A stretch of 64,000 nt of DNA. It comes from Cunninghamella blakesleeana. Taxonomy: Eukaryota > Mucoromycota > Mucoromycetes > Mucorales > Cunninghamellaceae. Each line of letters starts with the position of its first letter. Within the stretch, counting starts at the first letter, position 1. The notes beneath the pieces were generated by a model, which was not told the DNA's origin, made no database searches, and saw only the letters and a program-made list of their open reading frames with translations. The position numbers were made by a program, and so were the translations under genes. Below are positions 35,301 to 46,315 of this stretch, one piece after another. The stretch spans positions 1,844,501 to 1,908,500 of the forward strand of contig JAFCIZ010000005.1 of NCBI GenBank assembly GCA_017871115.1, given 5' to 3'.

Positions 35301-36803
35301 GAAAATACTAATACTCCAACACCAGTAACAGAAACAATGCCACTTTTTATAGAAGAAGAAGAAGAAACTATTAACGCTGCCATGTCATCTAGAGTAGTTT
35401 TGGAATCAGAAAAAAATAAATCAGTCAACAAAAAGCAACCTGTATCACTAAAAGAGCACTGTTTACTACCACTATCGAGATGTTTAACCAAAATAATCAC
35501 CCATCGTGGAAATTTAAAATCTTTAATTATGCATGATGGATTCACACAGCTCTTTGGTCCTTTCCTTTTGAATATTAAAAATGGTGTGAATAATAACAAT
35601 AACAATACGTGGTTGACGGTGATACAACAATTTTGTCAGTCTTTATTTTTACGAATAGAAGATTTAGAACGATTAATACAGTTTTATGATCAAAACGATC
35701 AAGATATCAAGAGAAGACATGAACTGACAGCTGTTGCTATGGCATATGCCACATGTTGGAATCAAGATTATTGGCAGTCTAAATTAAGCCTACTTCATTA
35801 TGATACAAAGAAAGAATCAATTGTATATTCTACTGGCCCTTTTGGGATAATTTGTCATATGCTTACCATGAAGTTTGATGATAATAATAATAATGTTGAT
35901 GACACAACTATTTTGGAAATTAAAGATGATGATAATAATAATAGTAATAATAATAATCATAAAGAATCAGTAACAACTAAACCTGGTAATTTTCAACAAA
36001 GAAGAAACACAGCAGCTCAAGCGTTAACTATGTTAATTATTCCTTATCAAGATATTTGGAAAAGTAAATTAAATGATGATATCTCAACACATCAAACAAA
36101 ATTAAATCAAGAATTATCATTAAAGCAGAATACATCAATGATACAAATAAAAAAAAAAACAAATGTTTTATTAAGGACAGATGATACTATGGATCCTATA
36201 AAAGCCCAATATATTGATTTAACATGGTTATCACCAGCATTCACGGCTATGTTAAGCAACGATTATGCAGAAACTGATTATATTCATTTACATGATATAT
36301 CTATGACGAGTTTAAAACACTATATACATGTTAGTCAACAACTTTATCATCATCAACAGAAGCTACAACAAAGCCAATCACAACAACAACTAGGTGTCAT
36401 TTTACAATCTTGGCAATGGGAAGATATTATTGAATTGATACAAGTAGCCGATAGATATGGTGGCCGTGCTATTCATTTATTATGTGAATTATGGATTTTG
36501 GAACAAATAAAGTATCAACAAAAGGATTATTTATCAGGTTGCTTGAAAGTATATTTAAATCTAAGGAATAAATATCAACATGATGATGGGGGAGGATTAT
36601 TGTGTACTACTTGGCCATATCGTGTCGTCTTATGTCAGTGTATAAAAGCCATGATATCCAATTTACTAGGTTTAACTCATACCAATTCATTCCAGCAATT
36701 TATAAATAGTGATAACAATAATAATAACGACAATGATAATATAGAAAATATTGAAGATTTTTGTAATGCAATTTATATATTTTTTCATAATCCTTTATTA
36801 TAG
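32355..36803 (+). CDS. Large single-exon protein with C-terminal BTB-like domain
   Basis: One 1,482-residue frame without introns. Most of it is helical and leucine-rich with no clear sequence repeat signature, which would fit an armadillo/HEAT-like solenoid (for example ERLADTDILNLIDSVLLSGH and ASMILENLAQYTECGEQLIE). It is interrupted by Asn-rich and Glu-rich low-complexity loops. Residues about 1285-1420 look like a BTB/POZ domain: YIDLTWLSPAFTAMLS, then DYIHLHDISMTSLKHYI, then WEDIIELIQVADRYGGRAIH. An ARM-plus-BTB layout is known in ARMC5-like cullin-3 adaptors, so a substrate-adaptor role is possible but unproven. The repeat region is not assigned with confidence. Confidence 0.75.
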   Translation: MKKSKYNQVHAYNDIRLHKLYTAIKSPQSSANAQYITQLNTVPVSTIDSLLCKIQSQYQKIQQQSENNEAQSIWPLHRLLEIFNTILLCMQHRPQQDDLLRLLSFKANVRMVLQSLVYDEEDLDGDNNMTTDDPSFIANKVKASKCWCTLLEHLSAITKQDLSKGTVKAIINDIKLKHSHIHALLWATSVTQKDMSPFIQHSTADISLILARNYCLRGLNAHASLFGKDLIEHQVYQRLLLHSLTYYFGNNYQHFSSMDPFSPPSLFSEANQKQQLKQQQGNDDGRHLLTFCNTATQLLDNLIKLEKDIGIHSDHKDAWEQYIKVSSANTLSFIKVWVGSLFLMIKNGNIIKSQSMKEVSQIFYYLTVIVSKTSTDTGVFAYLVPNFSQQQLNNSNSSASECLWAWHRIFPLLLSQLIYRLQIAPSPQLQQENNVKNNNNKGDNSNSSSSSFKKTNSLISPYNTPLLVRLLVSICTIFWKCQHHINKHTKLSLLKENDVNNNKHTISELITGYITNFLLAFTAHPIPIEMIVVMACNNNNDINNDYISILPMTLTADVVIRGYYRLTSECIETHYSLLTPLLETLIQYTPLIQKSWRLTIGPKLAWSIKSLLSLLDADNKLDGSPLLSRIEKLIIYLLHDDNAIDQLADCTNGLDKYIWTPTIQQARNGLFMATSTINDIQYSSSLIDSNNDHSYKNNIQSLEKGKRALMALEKISSHSRACERLADTDILNLIDSVLLSGHPFRQERFTVDQTVLLVRSWTVYALFTRLLASLAGRTSLLRSKLRQENRLVPSIMSLLWYTHQFECILFLNQPSYIDLSIACQFVVNGCLQVINAYKYDQQAIQEWMDWNNSIGEQDNITLITILLCIVIPWRNRTTENINIGQWWNLFDNQICMASMILENLAQYTECGEQLIESNDNALRDIPHWMVSITYALNNFMALDNGNSSNSSDLVNDQIDDKLQYEYGINDDQHLFYCENNSNENTNTPTPVTETMPLFIEEEEETINAAMSSRVVLESEKNKSVNKKQPVSLKEHCLLPLSRCLTKIITHRGNLKSLIMHDGFTQLFGPFLLNIKNGVNNNNNNTWLTVIQQFCQSLFLRIEDLERLIQFYDQNDQDIKRRHELTAVAMAYATCWNQDYWQSKLSLLHYDTKKESIVYSTGPFGIICHMLTMKFDDNNNNVDDTTILEIKDDDNNNSNNNNHKESVTTKPGNFQQRRNTAAQALTMLIIPYQDIWKSKLNDDISTHQTKLNQELSLKQNTSMIQIKKKTNVLLRTDDTMDPIKAQYIDLTWLSPAFTAMLSNDYAETDYIHLHDISMTSLKHYIHVSQQLYHHQQKLQQSQSQQQLGVILQSWQWEDIIELIQVADRYGGRAIHLLCELWILEQIKYQQKDYLSGCLKVYLNLRNKYQHDDGGGLLCTTWPYRVVLCQCIKAMISNLLGLTHTNSFQQFINSDNNNNNDNDNIENIEDFCNAIYIFFHNPLL

Positions 36804-37671
36804 ATAATATTAATAATTTTATTATTTTATCTTTATCAAATTTTTTTCATTTATTGTAAATAATATATTGTAATTAAAATAAAATTTTGTTTTATATTAT
36901 CTCATTTATCTTATATTCTTTCTACATTATTCCTGTTCATTATTTTTGCAGTTTCCCATATCAAATAATAAACCAGCCTTTGTGGGGACATAAAAAAACC
37001 TCATCATTTTGTAAAAATTTATTGTATTAATTAATGTATACTAATCAATACCTTACGGAAAATTCAATTTGTCAATCTCTAAATAATTATGCCAACATAT
37101 TAACAAAATTGTACATAAATCATATTCAATTAACATATTCTAACTATATTCTATAATTATAAATAAAAATATGCGTACATAGATATTAAAAACTAGTAGC
37201 ATTTTTTTATTCAGTACTATATATTTGTATATTGCTATTAGTGAATAAGACCATTAAAAAAATCATTCTTATATTTTTTGCCAACCAACAAACTTTTTCT
37301 CTATGCAAATATATGAAACTATGCAATGGGTCTATTAGTAAACCTAAAATTGGATTCAAATTGAAGGATAAAACCATTAATTTATAATAATTGTAAGATT
37401 AATCTTTGACAAGATGAAATAAACTATTTTTTATTTTTTATTTTTTCACACTATAAAAATATATAATGGAAACTTAGATATTCTATTTATTAAGTTTATT
37501 CTAAAAATAAAATAAAATATAATACTTAAAAAAACTATACAAATGATATACAAAATTTTTTTTGTATTAACATGAATATACATGTCTATTTAAAAAACTC
37601 GTTTTTTAATTATAATCTTCCTTTTATAAAAATAATAATAATAAAAATAACTGTGCAATATAAACTATACA
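36804..37671. other. Spacer between convergent BTB and universal-stress genes
   Basis: 868 AT-rich bases between two 3' ends. I scanned both strands and found only short random frames. Nothing supports a gene. Confidence 0.5.
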
Positions 37672-39768
37672 TCACTTTTTCAATTCATCCACTTGTAGGT
37701 TACCTGTACGTACACCTTTAAAAAGAAAGAAGAATGAGAAAAAAATCAAATTAGATATGTAAAACGAATATACTCTATTATCATTTATAAAAAAAAAATT
37801 AATAAAACTTACTTTCGCTTAGAGGAGTAGCAGTAATTAAATGACGTCTATGTACCTTCTTCTTTTTATTCCGTCTAACAACTGTAACTGGCACTATTGA
37901 TTTATGTACTAAATAAGTAGATACTGACCCCATAATCATACTATTTAAAAAAATTATATTAGCGGATAATTTTATCAAAGTATACAAAGATTTTTATTAT
38001 TATTATTATTATATTTCATCTATTAAAAATACCCTTTCATTGTTCCTCTTCCACGGCAACCACATACTACCATTGTTAAAGGGATATTATAAATCTATTT
38101 TATTTTATTTTATATTTTTAAAAGAGTAAATAAATTAGTAATATTTATTTTAAAATCAGTATACTTTAAAGAGTGTTTTTTAATTTTTAATATTTTTGCA
38201 TTTCTATATGTGCAAAATGTATGATTATATATATTTACCAAAGATTTTATTGCATCCTTTACTCTTCCAATCATAGCATGGAAAACAATTTTAATATCAT
38301 AGAGCATCATTTTAACTAATCTTTTTTTAGTTTCCTTAATAGCAGCTTCCAAAGTCAAATTTACCTATAAATACATATGATTATTATTTTTAAAAAATAA
38401 AATAAATATATACATGAACAAATACAAATCGCTTTTTTTTTTTATTTTTTTGTTTGATTTTTTTTTCACTCTATATATAAACATCACCTCTTGTTCAAGA
38501 CTTATGTTAGATTGTTTTAACGCTTCAGGATTATCTTCATGATTTGAGACCGTAACTATATGTAATTCATCACTATCACGCAACATTGTTCCCATTGCCC
38601 ATTCCATAGCATATAAGCTTTCGTCACTAAAATCGCATGCCACCAAATATTTCCGTTTGTAAGACTTTTGACTCATTTCTTCTTCATTTAACGTAGTAAC
38701 TACATCATTTTTAATGATTTGATTCCCATGTAGCCCAGCTCCATAAATTAATTCTATACTTTTTTGATTAGGTGTGTTAATTATTTTTTCGGTTGATGAA
38801 TCCCCGAATACTAAAAGGTCCTTATAAATATGGTGATGATGAATAGAGCCTTTCTTTTCCCGTTTTTTTACACTATTATAATGTTTAACTACTCTTTCAT
38901 ATTCCGATTCATTATTATCTGGAGATTTCGTCATAGTGGATGTTGTTGCTTGATTATCACCATCTTTAGTATCGTCTATTTCAATATGTCGATTGGCTTC
39001 TGTTACTTTTTTTAATTCATCATCATCATCTTCCTCGCTGTCGTATTCACTAACTGTTTCTTCTTCATAATCATTGTCCTTATTTCTGTATTGTATTGAC
39101 TCCATTTCATTCCATAATATATCCATTTGACTTGTTCCTCGGCGAAGATTTTCTTTTGGCACATTTTTATTACTTATATTACTATATTTGTTATTATAGA
39201 CAATATTTTCTTTTGAAGAAGTTGAATCTGTAGTAATATGTGTTGTATTAATCGCTGTGGTCGAAGGTATTTTTTCACTGAGTAGACTATTTGTAATGTT
39301 TGATGGAGATAATGATGGATTTGAGGGTTCAATTATTTTTGGCGGTGGTAGTGTTTCGTTTACTTGTTCATTTTTTTTTTGAGACGATGATGAAGATAAT
39401 GGAGGGGATATCACTGTTACTTCTTCACTATCTTCGTCAGAATCCCTTTCGTTTATTTCTCTATCGCTACTGGCAGCAGATGATGTAGGTGAAGGAATAT
39501 TATTTAGAGACATTATTGATAAATATTTTTCGTTATTACTATCCTTTCTTGACTGTGGAATAGGTGCTATGATTGTATTAATTTGTTCATTATTAGTATC
39601 ATTGTTTTCTGTTGACCCAGTTGAATCAATTTTATTAAGATCTGCTAGGGAATTTTTTAACCATTCTCGTCGTACAGGTTCTTCAGTTAATAGTGGTACT
39701 TCTTCTTTTAGTTGGGAAGGACTGTTACTATCATTATTATCAGAGTTCGATGCATTAGAAAGACTCAT
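37672..39768 (-). CDS. Universal stress protein (UspA-fold) with long disordered N-terminus
   Basis: Five exons (39768-38488, 38364-38239, 38094-38033, 37940-37813, 37715-37672) join in phase to 546 residues. Residues 1-370 are Ser/Asn/Glu-rich and likely disordered. The Usp domain starts at KYLVACDFSDESLYAMEWA, continues through LHIVTVSN, and ends with a nucleotide-loop motif (VVCGCRGRGTMKG, then GSVSTYLVHKSIVPVTVVR), which has the Gly-X2-Gly-X9-Gly-Ser pattern of ATP-binding Usp proteins. A short basic tail follows. Filamentous and fission-yeast Usp proteins with long N-terminal extensions are known. Their molecular role is unclear. The domain is split over four small 3' exons, so ORF-based reading alone would miss half of it. 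Confidence 0.88.
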
Positions 39769-39827
39769 TTTATTTTCTGTTGTTTAATAGGAAAAAACAA
39801 AAAGAAAAGAAAAAATAAATGTGGTGT

Positions 39828-39849
39828 GAAAAAAAAAAAAAAAAAAAAA
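39828..39849. repeat. Poly(A) tract upstream of the universal-stress gene
   Basis: A run of about 22 A (plus-strand reading), so a T tract on the gene's own strand, lies some 60 bases upstream of the ATG. It is part of the 243-base spacer to the AGC kinase gene and is a plausible nucleosome-depleting promoter element. Confidence 0.7.
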
Positions 39850-40011
39850 GCTTTTTAAAAAACGAAAAAATGCGGCGTTTAAAAATCATGCATTAATTTT
39901 TTATTTATGTACTAAAAACTAAATAAAATCTGTTTTACAAATAAATCATAAACTATATACAATATATATAAACAACAACAAATAATATATAAATATATAT
40001 ATATGTATTAT

Positions 40012-42161
40012 TTAAAACCAATCATCATCATCTAAATCGTCCAAATCATTTTGTTTTAATAAATCATCATCTCTGACATAACTAAACCCTTGAAAAGCAT
40101 GTTGGGTTGATTGACTGATTGGTATGGAAGGATGGTTCAAAAAGGAAACTTGAGATTCTATACTATTGGTGGATGGTACTTTACATAAATGATTATTGAA
40201 GGATGGATTATTCACAGGTGATTTGAAAGGTTTTGATTTATTCATATTCATATTCTTATTTATTTTATTGTTGCTGATAGAGGAGGAAGGTATATTAATA
40301 GCACCGGTATTTTTTGATGTAGTAGAAGGAGGTGGTAATTGTTTTTTAGCAACACTGTTCCAAGGGATTCCTTTAAAAAATGGATGTTGTTTAATTTCCA
40401 TAGCACCACGTTTTGAGCCTAAGCGAGTAGTTGGATCTCGATCTAATAATTGTTCCAGTAAATCCACAGCTTGATCACTTAAATAAGTAGGGAAATTTAA
40501 TGGCTGTTTTAGAATGCGGCGATAAAGTACATCCAAATGAACAGAATGGAAAGGTACATCTCCAGTTAATAACTCATATAATAAAATCCCTAAAGCCCAC
40601 CAATCAATTGATTTATCATACGGTTTTTTAAGAACCATTTCAGGCGCTAAGTATTCGTTGGTACCACAAAAGGTATTGGTGGTTGTTTCTTTTTCTTTTA
40701 ATTCTTTACATAATCCAAAATCGGTTAAAGCAATATGACCTTGAGCATCCAATAATATATTTTCAGGTTTAAGATCGCGGTATACTACGTTTTGAGCATG
40801 AATATCTTCTAAAGCACAGACCAGCTCTGCAATGTAAAATCGAGCACAATGTTCATTTAATTTACGATGACGTTGTAAATGATTAAAAAGATCCCCATTA
40901 GATATATAATCCATGACTAAAAATAAATGGCTAGTGGTTTGAAAACTGAATTTAAGATTGACGATAAATGGGCTATTAATGGATTGGACTAAAACGTTTC
41001 TTTCAGAAAGAGTATGAGCTACTTCATTTTGCTCAATCAGTAATTTTTTAGATAGTACTTTCATTGCATAAATCCGTTTGGTGTCCCGTTTTTCTACTTG
41101 GTATACTTTTCCGAACGATCCTGAACCAATGGAACGAATAATACGAAACGCTTGGGGTGTTAATTTTGTCTATTGTGAAATAAAATATATAAGATATAAA
41201 AATGAAGAATTAGACAATTTATATTAAAAAACAACTGGTCATTTAATTTTTTTTAAATTGGTTCTTCAATTTTTATTTCATCCTATCATCTGCTATATTA
41301 TTATTATATTTATCATTTATTTCAATTTTTTTTTAAAAGAACAACTTACAGCTTCTAAACTTGTATAAGTTGCTTGTATTCTTATTTCTCCAGAAATAGA
41401 TGTGTTCAAATCATCTTCAGCTCTAGGATGTAATCTTAACCATACGTCAAAAGAAGCATTTTTTTCAAAATTAGGCTTTAAACGGGCCATACCCAAAAAA
41501 CGATCATCTCCATTCGGTAAAGGATTTCCACGGTCATAAATTTGTACTATAAATTCGCCTTTATCCGTTAGTACATCACTATAAATAAAAAATAAACAAT
41601 AGGATTAAAATAAAAAAATAAAAAAGTTAGGACCAATTAAAATAAAAAGGAGGAGTTATAAAAAGGAAAAAAAATATTTTTTTGTTTTTGTTTTCTATTT
41701 TTTAAACATTACATTGACTGTGCGTATTGCCATTTTGGTGTCATTGTTAAGATTTGTCTTTCTAAAATATCGATTTGTTTATTTGTGCTGGGAGATTGCA
41801 TTTTAGAGCATTGATCCATTGTTGACATTGTGTTACAATCATATTGTAAAAGGCAATAAATATTAGCATCAAGAGCGTTGGTAATGTTGAGATTTCTAGC
41901 TTCCACAATGACAAGATCTAGCTTTCCTTTTACTTGTTCAGGGGCTGGGGCATTTATTATTGTATTAGTAGTAGCGGTAGTTTGTTGTTGTGTTTTTGTT
42001 ATTCCAGAAGTTATAGCATTAGTTAAACTGGTAAAAGACGTTCGTGCATATTGTAAACTTTCTCCTAACTGATTTAATTTTTCAGTCAAATTTACGGACG
42101 ATAATTTGGTAGAAGTGTGAATTGTGATATTTTTAATTAATGAATCGGTATAATCGGCCAT
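40012..42161 (-). CDS. AGC protein kinase with N-terminal C2 domain (Sch9/Sck-like)
   Basis: Serine/threonine kinase of the AGC family, probably a nutrient/TOR effector. Exons 42161-41713, 41578-41350 and 41169-40012 join in phase (611 residues). A C2 domain covers about residues 75-225 (GKLDLVIVEARNLNITNALD, GEFIVQIYDRGNPLP, DDRFLGMARLKP). The kinase domain starts near residue 228 (FRIIRSIGSGSFGKVYQV, catalytic lysine in YAMKVLSKK) and includes YRDLKPENILL, DFGLCKE and the activation loop TFCGTNEYLAPE. The C-terminal AGC tail ends with the hydrophobic motif FQGFSYV. C2 plus AGC kinase is the layout of yeast Sch9 and fission-yeast Sck1/Sck2. Ypk-type kinases lack a clear C2, which favours Sch9/Sck. 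Confidence 0.9.
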
Positions 42162-42261
42162 TATTAGCTTTATTTTTTATTTTTTAAATTTTTTGTTTGA
42201 TAGTTTGTTTGTTTGTTTGTTTATCTAGTTACAAAGGATGATAGCTAAAAGTTTAATATTA

Positions 42262-42295
<34 letters not shown>

Positions 42296-42558
42296 ATATT
42301 TATAAATATGTATAAATAAAAATATTGAAAATTATATGAAAAGGAATAAAAAGGGATAAAGAGGAATAAAAAAGAAAAACCAAGAAAAATAAAAAAGATC
42401 AAAGAAGAAAAAAAATGAAATGTTGGGGAAGAAATGGAAAAATACTTGGGGAAAGAGGGGAAGATAAGAGTGAGTAATCGGCGTTTAAATCATTATTAAA
42501 GAATATAAAAATATATTTTATCTCTATTTGGTTACATATTCTATCAGATTGTCGGGTT
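42162..42558. promoter_or_regulatory. Spacer upstream of the C2-AGC kinase
   Basis: 397 bases between two minus-strand genes. It includes a short (gttt)n run at 42205-42221, an (AT)n run at 42263-42292 and a purine-rich stretch at 42350-42470 (plus strand). It should contain the promoter of the AGC kinase gene. I see no gene. Confidence 0.45.
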
Positions 42559-43946
42559 TCATTCTAAATCATGCAATATCTATTAAAGAAAAGCGATAAT
42601 AATAAAGAACATTTATTAAATAGACGTATATATATTTATGTGTGTATCGTTCTATATTTATTGATTGGTTCTATTTTTTACCTGTTCTATTGTAGCACGA
42701 TCTTTTACTGACCAAGTTAACATACGAGATATTAAATCCTGATCCACTTTATCTATATTAGCTTTTGTTAACACATCTGTTAATAAAAAGGATTCTGTTT
42801 CTTCTTCATCATCACTACTATCTTCCACTACTTCATATTCATCATCGGACTCATCTGACTCATCATGACCAAAAAACCATAATTTTTTAGTATCGGGATA
42901 ATTTATCATTTCCTAACAGAAAAAAAAACAATATATATATATATATATGTATATGCATATATGAGTGTGTGTTTAAGAACTTTTTGCTTTCTATTTTTTA
43001 TTTTTTTATTTTTTTGTATAATATATATACATATGTATAATTACCTGTTGAACAACAATTTTTGAAGGACGACCTAAGGATTTAACAATCATACCCATTT
43101 GTTCTAAATCGCCTTGACTGGGATAAAGTAATCTTCCAAGGAATAAATGAGCCAACATAACACCTAGTGACCAGACATCCGTAGCTTCAGTATAACATGA
43201 TGATCCAAATAAATGTTCAGGTGCTTTAAATTGTCGAGTCCCTATATCTGCACCATGTAGTTGTTTTGTAGGTTGATAATAGGGAACTAGAGGATGAGCA
43301 CAACCAAAATCACTGATAATAACGAGAGGTTTATGATAAGGTGTGGTAAATTGAGGGGGAGAATCTAATAAAATATTACTAAGACTTAAATCACAATGAG
43401 CCACACCTTGCTGATGAATATACTGAACACCTTGAACTAAATCTCGAAATACTGTTAATGCAAGTGCTCTTGGCCAAGGTCTATTAGCAACTTCTAATAA
43501 AGTATGTGGATAAAATGGTAATGTTAAGCAATACGCGTCATCTAAAGTTTTAGCTTCTATTAAATAAACAATCTAAAATAAATATTGTATTCGAAAAAAA
43601 AAAAAAGTAATATAAGTCTTTTTTTGTTAAAGCTAATTTTTATAGTAATACTAATAATAATAATAGCAATAACAACATATATTTATTATATTCTTCTTTT
43701 CCCTTTTTTCCTTTTTGATTTTTTATATATTTATATATATATATATTCCTTTTCTTTTTTCTTTCTTTTCTTTACATGTTTTTTCTGTGCTTCGATTTCC
43801 GATGATAAGTTCAGTTTTTGAAAAGCCCATCGTTCTCTTTCGTAATGTTGCAAAACTAGATTTCCGTATACTTTATAATATTTTTTTGCAGCTACTAATT
43901 TCTGACCAAGGGTCTCTTTTTCAATAATAGCAAAAGTACCTCTCAT
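42559..43946 (-). CDS. Atypical small protein kinase with altered catalytic loop
   Basis: Exons 43946-43776, 43572-43045, 42912-42682 and 42579-42559 join in phase (316 residues). The kinase fold is clear: beta-3 lysine in VAAKKYYK, alpha-C glutamate in HYERERWAF, catalytic Asp in HCDLSLSNILL, DFG in VISDFGCAHP, APE in GTRQFKAPEHLFG, then TEATDVWSLGVMLAHLF. The layout after APE is CMGC/CDK-like. Two oddities stand out. The usual His-Arg-Asp-Leu-Lys-Pro reads HCDLSL, so both the Arg and the catalytic-loop Lys are replaced. The glycine loop is incomplete: the frame opens with MRGTFAIIEKE, so an upstream exon may exist. An Asp/Glu-rich insert precedes the last helices. The final exon has only 7 codons (ILHDLE, stop). 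Confidence 0.8.
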
Positions 43947-44643
43947 ATTCAATAAATATATATATTATTTATTTTTAAATAAATTATAGTAAAGTAGGAT
44001 AATAATAAAAAAGTAGCTACAAAAAAAATAATACAAAAAAGAAGAGTACTAAAATTGAAACCCCCTCATTTTTTTAAAAAATATTACACTTTAATTTTTT
44101 CGTTTCCCGCTTGATCTTTTTTTTCATTTTTATTGATCTTTTTTTTCACTTTTTTCATTTTTATTATAAACTTGTTTCCCTTTTACTAATAGTTTATTAT
44201 AATGATCGTGTTATTATTATTACTATTACTATCGCTACTATTAAAAATAAAATAAAAGGAAATATTCATGTATACATAAATTTATACGTATATAAATAAA
44301 CTATAATATTCATTGCTTGATATAATATTTATTTGTATTTCCGACTTTGCAACAAATATAAAAGTTGTAATTAAAATTCACCTCAGACTGCATTAAACGA
44401 AAAACTTATGGTTAATATTTATTCCTATACATAAACAATACGTTTATTTGATATATTCATCATCGTATGTAGAAAAAATAAAAGGTAATAATAACAACAA
44501 ACTTTTCTTTTAAAATATAAAAAAGAAAAAAAAAACGAATAGATCGACGTTTTTTTTTCTTATTATCTTACTTTATTTTTTTATATTAATTCATACCAAG
44601 TCTTTTATATCATAATTATTTAAAAAAATATATATATTTGAAA
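43947..44643. promoter_or_regulatory. Divergent intergenic region between small kinase and chitin deacetylase
   Basis: 697 AT-rich bases between divergent genes, mostly T tracts and A tracts. A missing 5' exon of the kinase gene could lie here on the minus strand, but I could not identify one with confidence. Confidence 0.45.
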
Positions 44644-45949
44644 ATGAAAGCAGGTTTATTCTTAGTTGCATTATCCTTTTATATCCAATCCATCTTAGCT
44701 CAAGCATCCGAAGATACTGGTGATATTATAGTACCTAAAAATAGTAAATGGTTAGCTGAAGTGGATGTAAGTAAAGTACCTAAAATTGAAGTCAGACCTG
44801 TTGGTAGTGGTATTTGTGAAGACGCTAAGTGCGATGGTACCGATAATGACAAATGTTTTGAAAGTTGTGGTAATAAAGCCACTCCTACAGATATTTATGG
44901 ATGTCCTCAAGCACACCAGTGGGCTTTGACATTTGATGATGGACCAAGTAATTATACAGGACAATTATTGGATAGTTTAGATCAATTAGGTGTCAAGGCT
45001 ACTTTTTGTGTAATGGGTGCTAATGTGAAGAAATACCCTGAATTTTTAAGAAGAGCCTATGAGTCTGGTCATCATATTGCTTCTCATACTTACTCTCATC
45101 CTCACTTAATGAGTTTAACAAATGAAGAAATTATTAATGAAATGAAAGCCACTGAAGAAGCTATCCGTGATGTCATTGGTATTCGCCCTACGTATGTTCG
45201 TCCTCCATTCGGTGAAGCCGATGATCGTGTAAAAGGTTTAATGAAGGCTATGGGTTATAAAATGTTATTGTGGAATGTCGATCCAACTGATTATGATGTT
45301 TATACTTTACCTGATGCTGGTAAAAAAATTCAAAACTCTTTTAAAGCTGCTGCCAATGGTATTGATACTGGTTTAAATGCTCACGAAGAACCTGGTTTTA
45401 TTAGTCTTCAACATGGTAATAGTTAAAACAATAATAATAATAATAAAAGATATATAAAGAGAGAGAAAATGTCGACATTTGAAAAAAAAATAATTTCAAA
45501 GTGTCCTAAATTAATAATTTTCTTTTATCCTAATCCAATTAGATTTATACAAGGAATCTGTTGAACAAGTACCCAAAGTCGTCCAATTCTTAAAAGGAAA
45601 AGGTTACCAATTTGTAACAGCTGCCCAATGCGTTAATGATCAAAATCCTCACGAACAAGTAGCTGCTGAAGGAAGAATGAAATCACAAAGTAATGGTACT
45701 GCTGCTCCTGAACAACCAAATAAGGAAGGTTCCTCTTTACCAAATTTACCAGGTGCTGATACTACTATTCAGCAACAAAATAATGTTCCTCAACCAAATG
45801 ATATTCCTCAACAAACTACTCCCAAAGAACCTATCGGTAATCACAAGGAAAATACCCTTCCCTCTTCTGGTGCTAATACACTTACTACTATTTCTTATTT
45901 ACCTTATGCAGCTTTGTTTGCTTCTATTTTTTATAATATCCTAAACTAA
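44644..45949 (+). CDS. Chitin deacetylase (polysaccharide deacetylase, CE4), probably GPI-anchored
   Basis: Converts cell-wall chitin to chitosan, abundant in Mucoromycota walls. Exons 44644-45415 and 45543-45949 join in phase (392 residues). A signal peptide (residues 1-20) is followed by the CE4 NodB domain. Motif 1 is LTFDDGP, with the catalytic base Asp98 and metal ligand Asp99. Motif 2 is SHTYSHPHL (His148, His152). Motif 3 is RPPFGEADDRV. LLWNVDPTDYDV and LQHGDLYKES follow. The C-terminus is Ser/Gln/Pro-rich and ends in a hydrophobic segment (SYLPYAALFASIFYNIL) suitable as a GPI-attachment signal. ATG 44644 is the first ATG giving the signal peptide. Confidence 0.95.
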
Positions 45950-46315
45950 GCAATTTACCCTTATTATTAAAAAATAAAATAAAATTGAAATTGAAATAAA
46001 ATAAAATAGACATCTAAATACTTATATATAAACTGAATAAATTTTAAAAAATAAACATCAAACTATACTAGAGTATTTCTTATTGTAATTTTTTTTTAAT
46101 AGTAAAAAAAAATAATACAGATCAAAATTTATACATTTTTGAAAATAGTTTATGTTGCGGAGAATTATTATTATTTTTTAAAAAAAAAATAGATATTTTT
46201 TCCGTCTTCCTCTTTTCTTCCATCACTTTTTTATATTTTTACCATTTATATTAAATTCTTATTAAAGTAAATAAGAATAGCACAGAAAAAAGAAATAAAC
46301 AAAGTAAACACCTAG
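45950..46315. other. Spacer between chitin deacetylase and ALG11
   Basis: 366 AT-rich bases including (aaata)n-like runs after the deacetylase stop and T-rich tracts before the ALG11 ATG. I see no gene. Confidence 0.5.
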
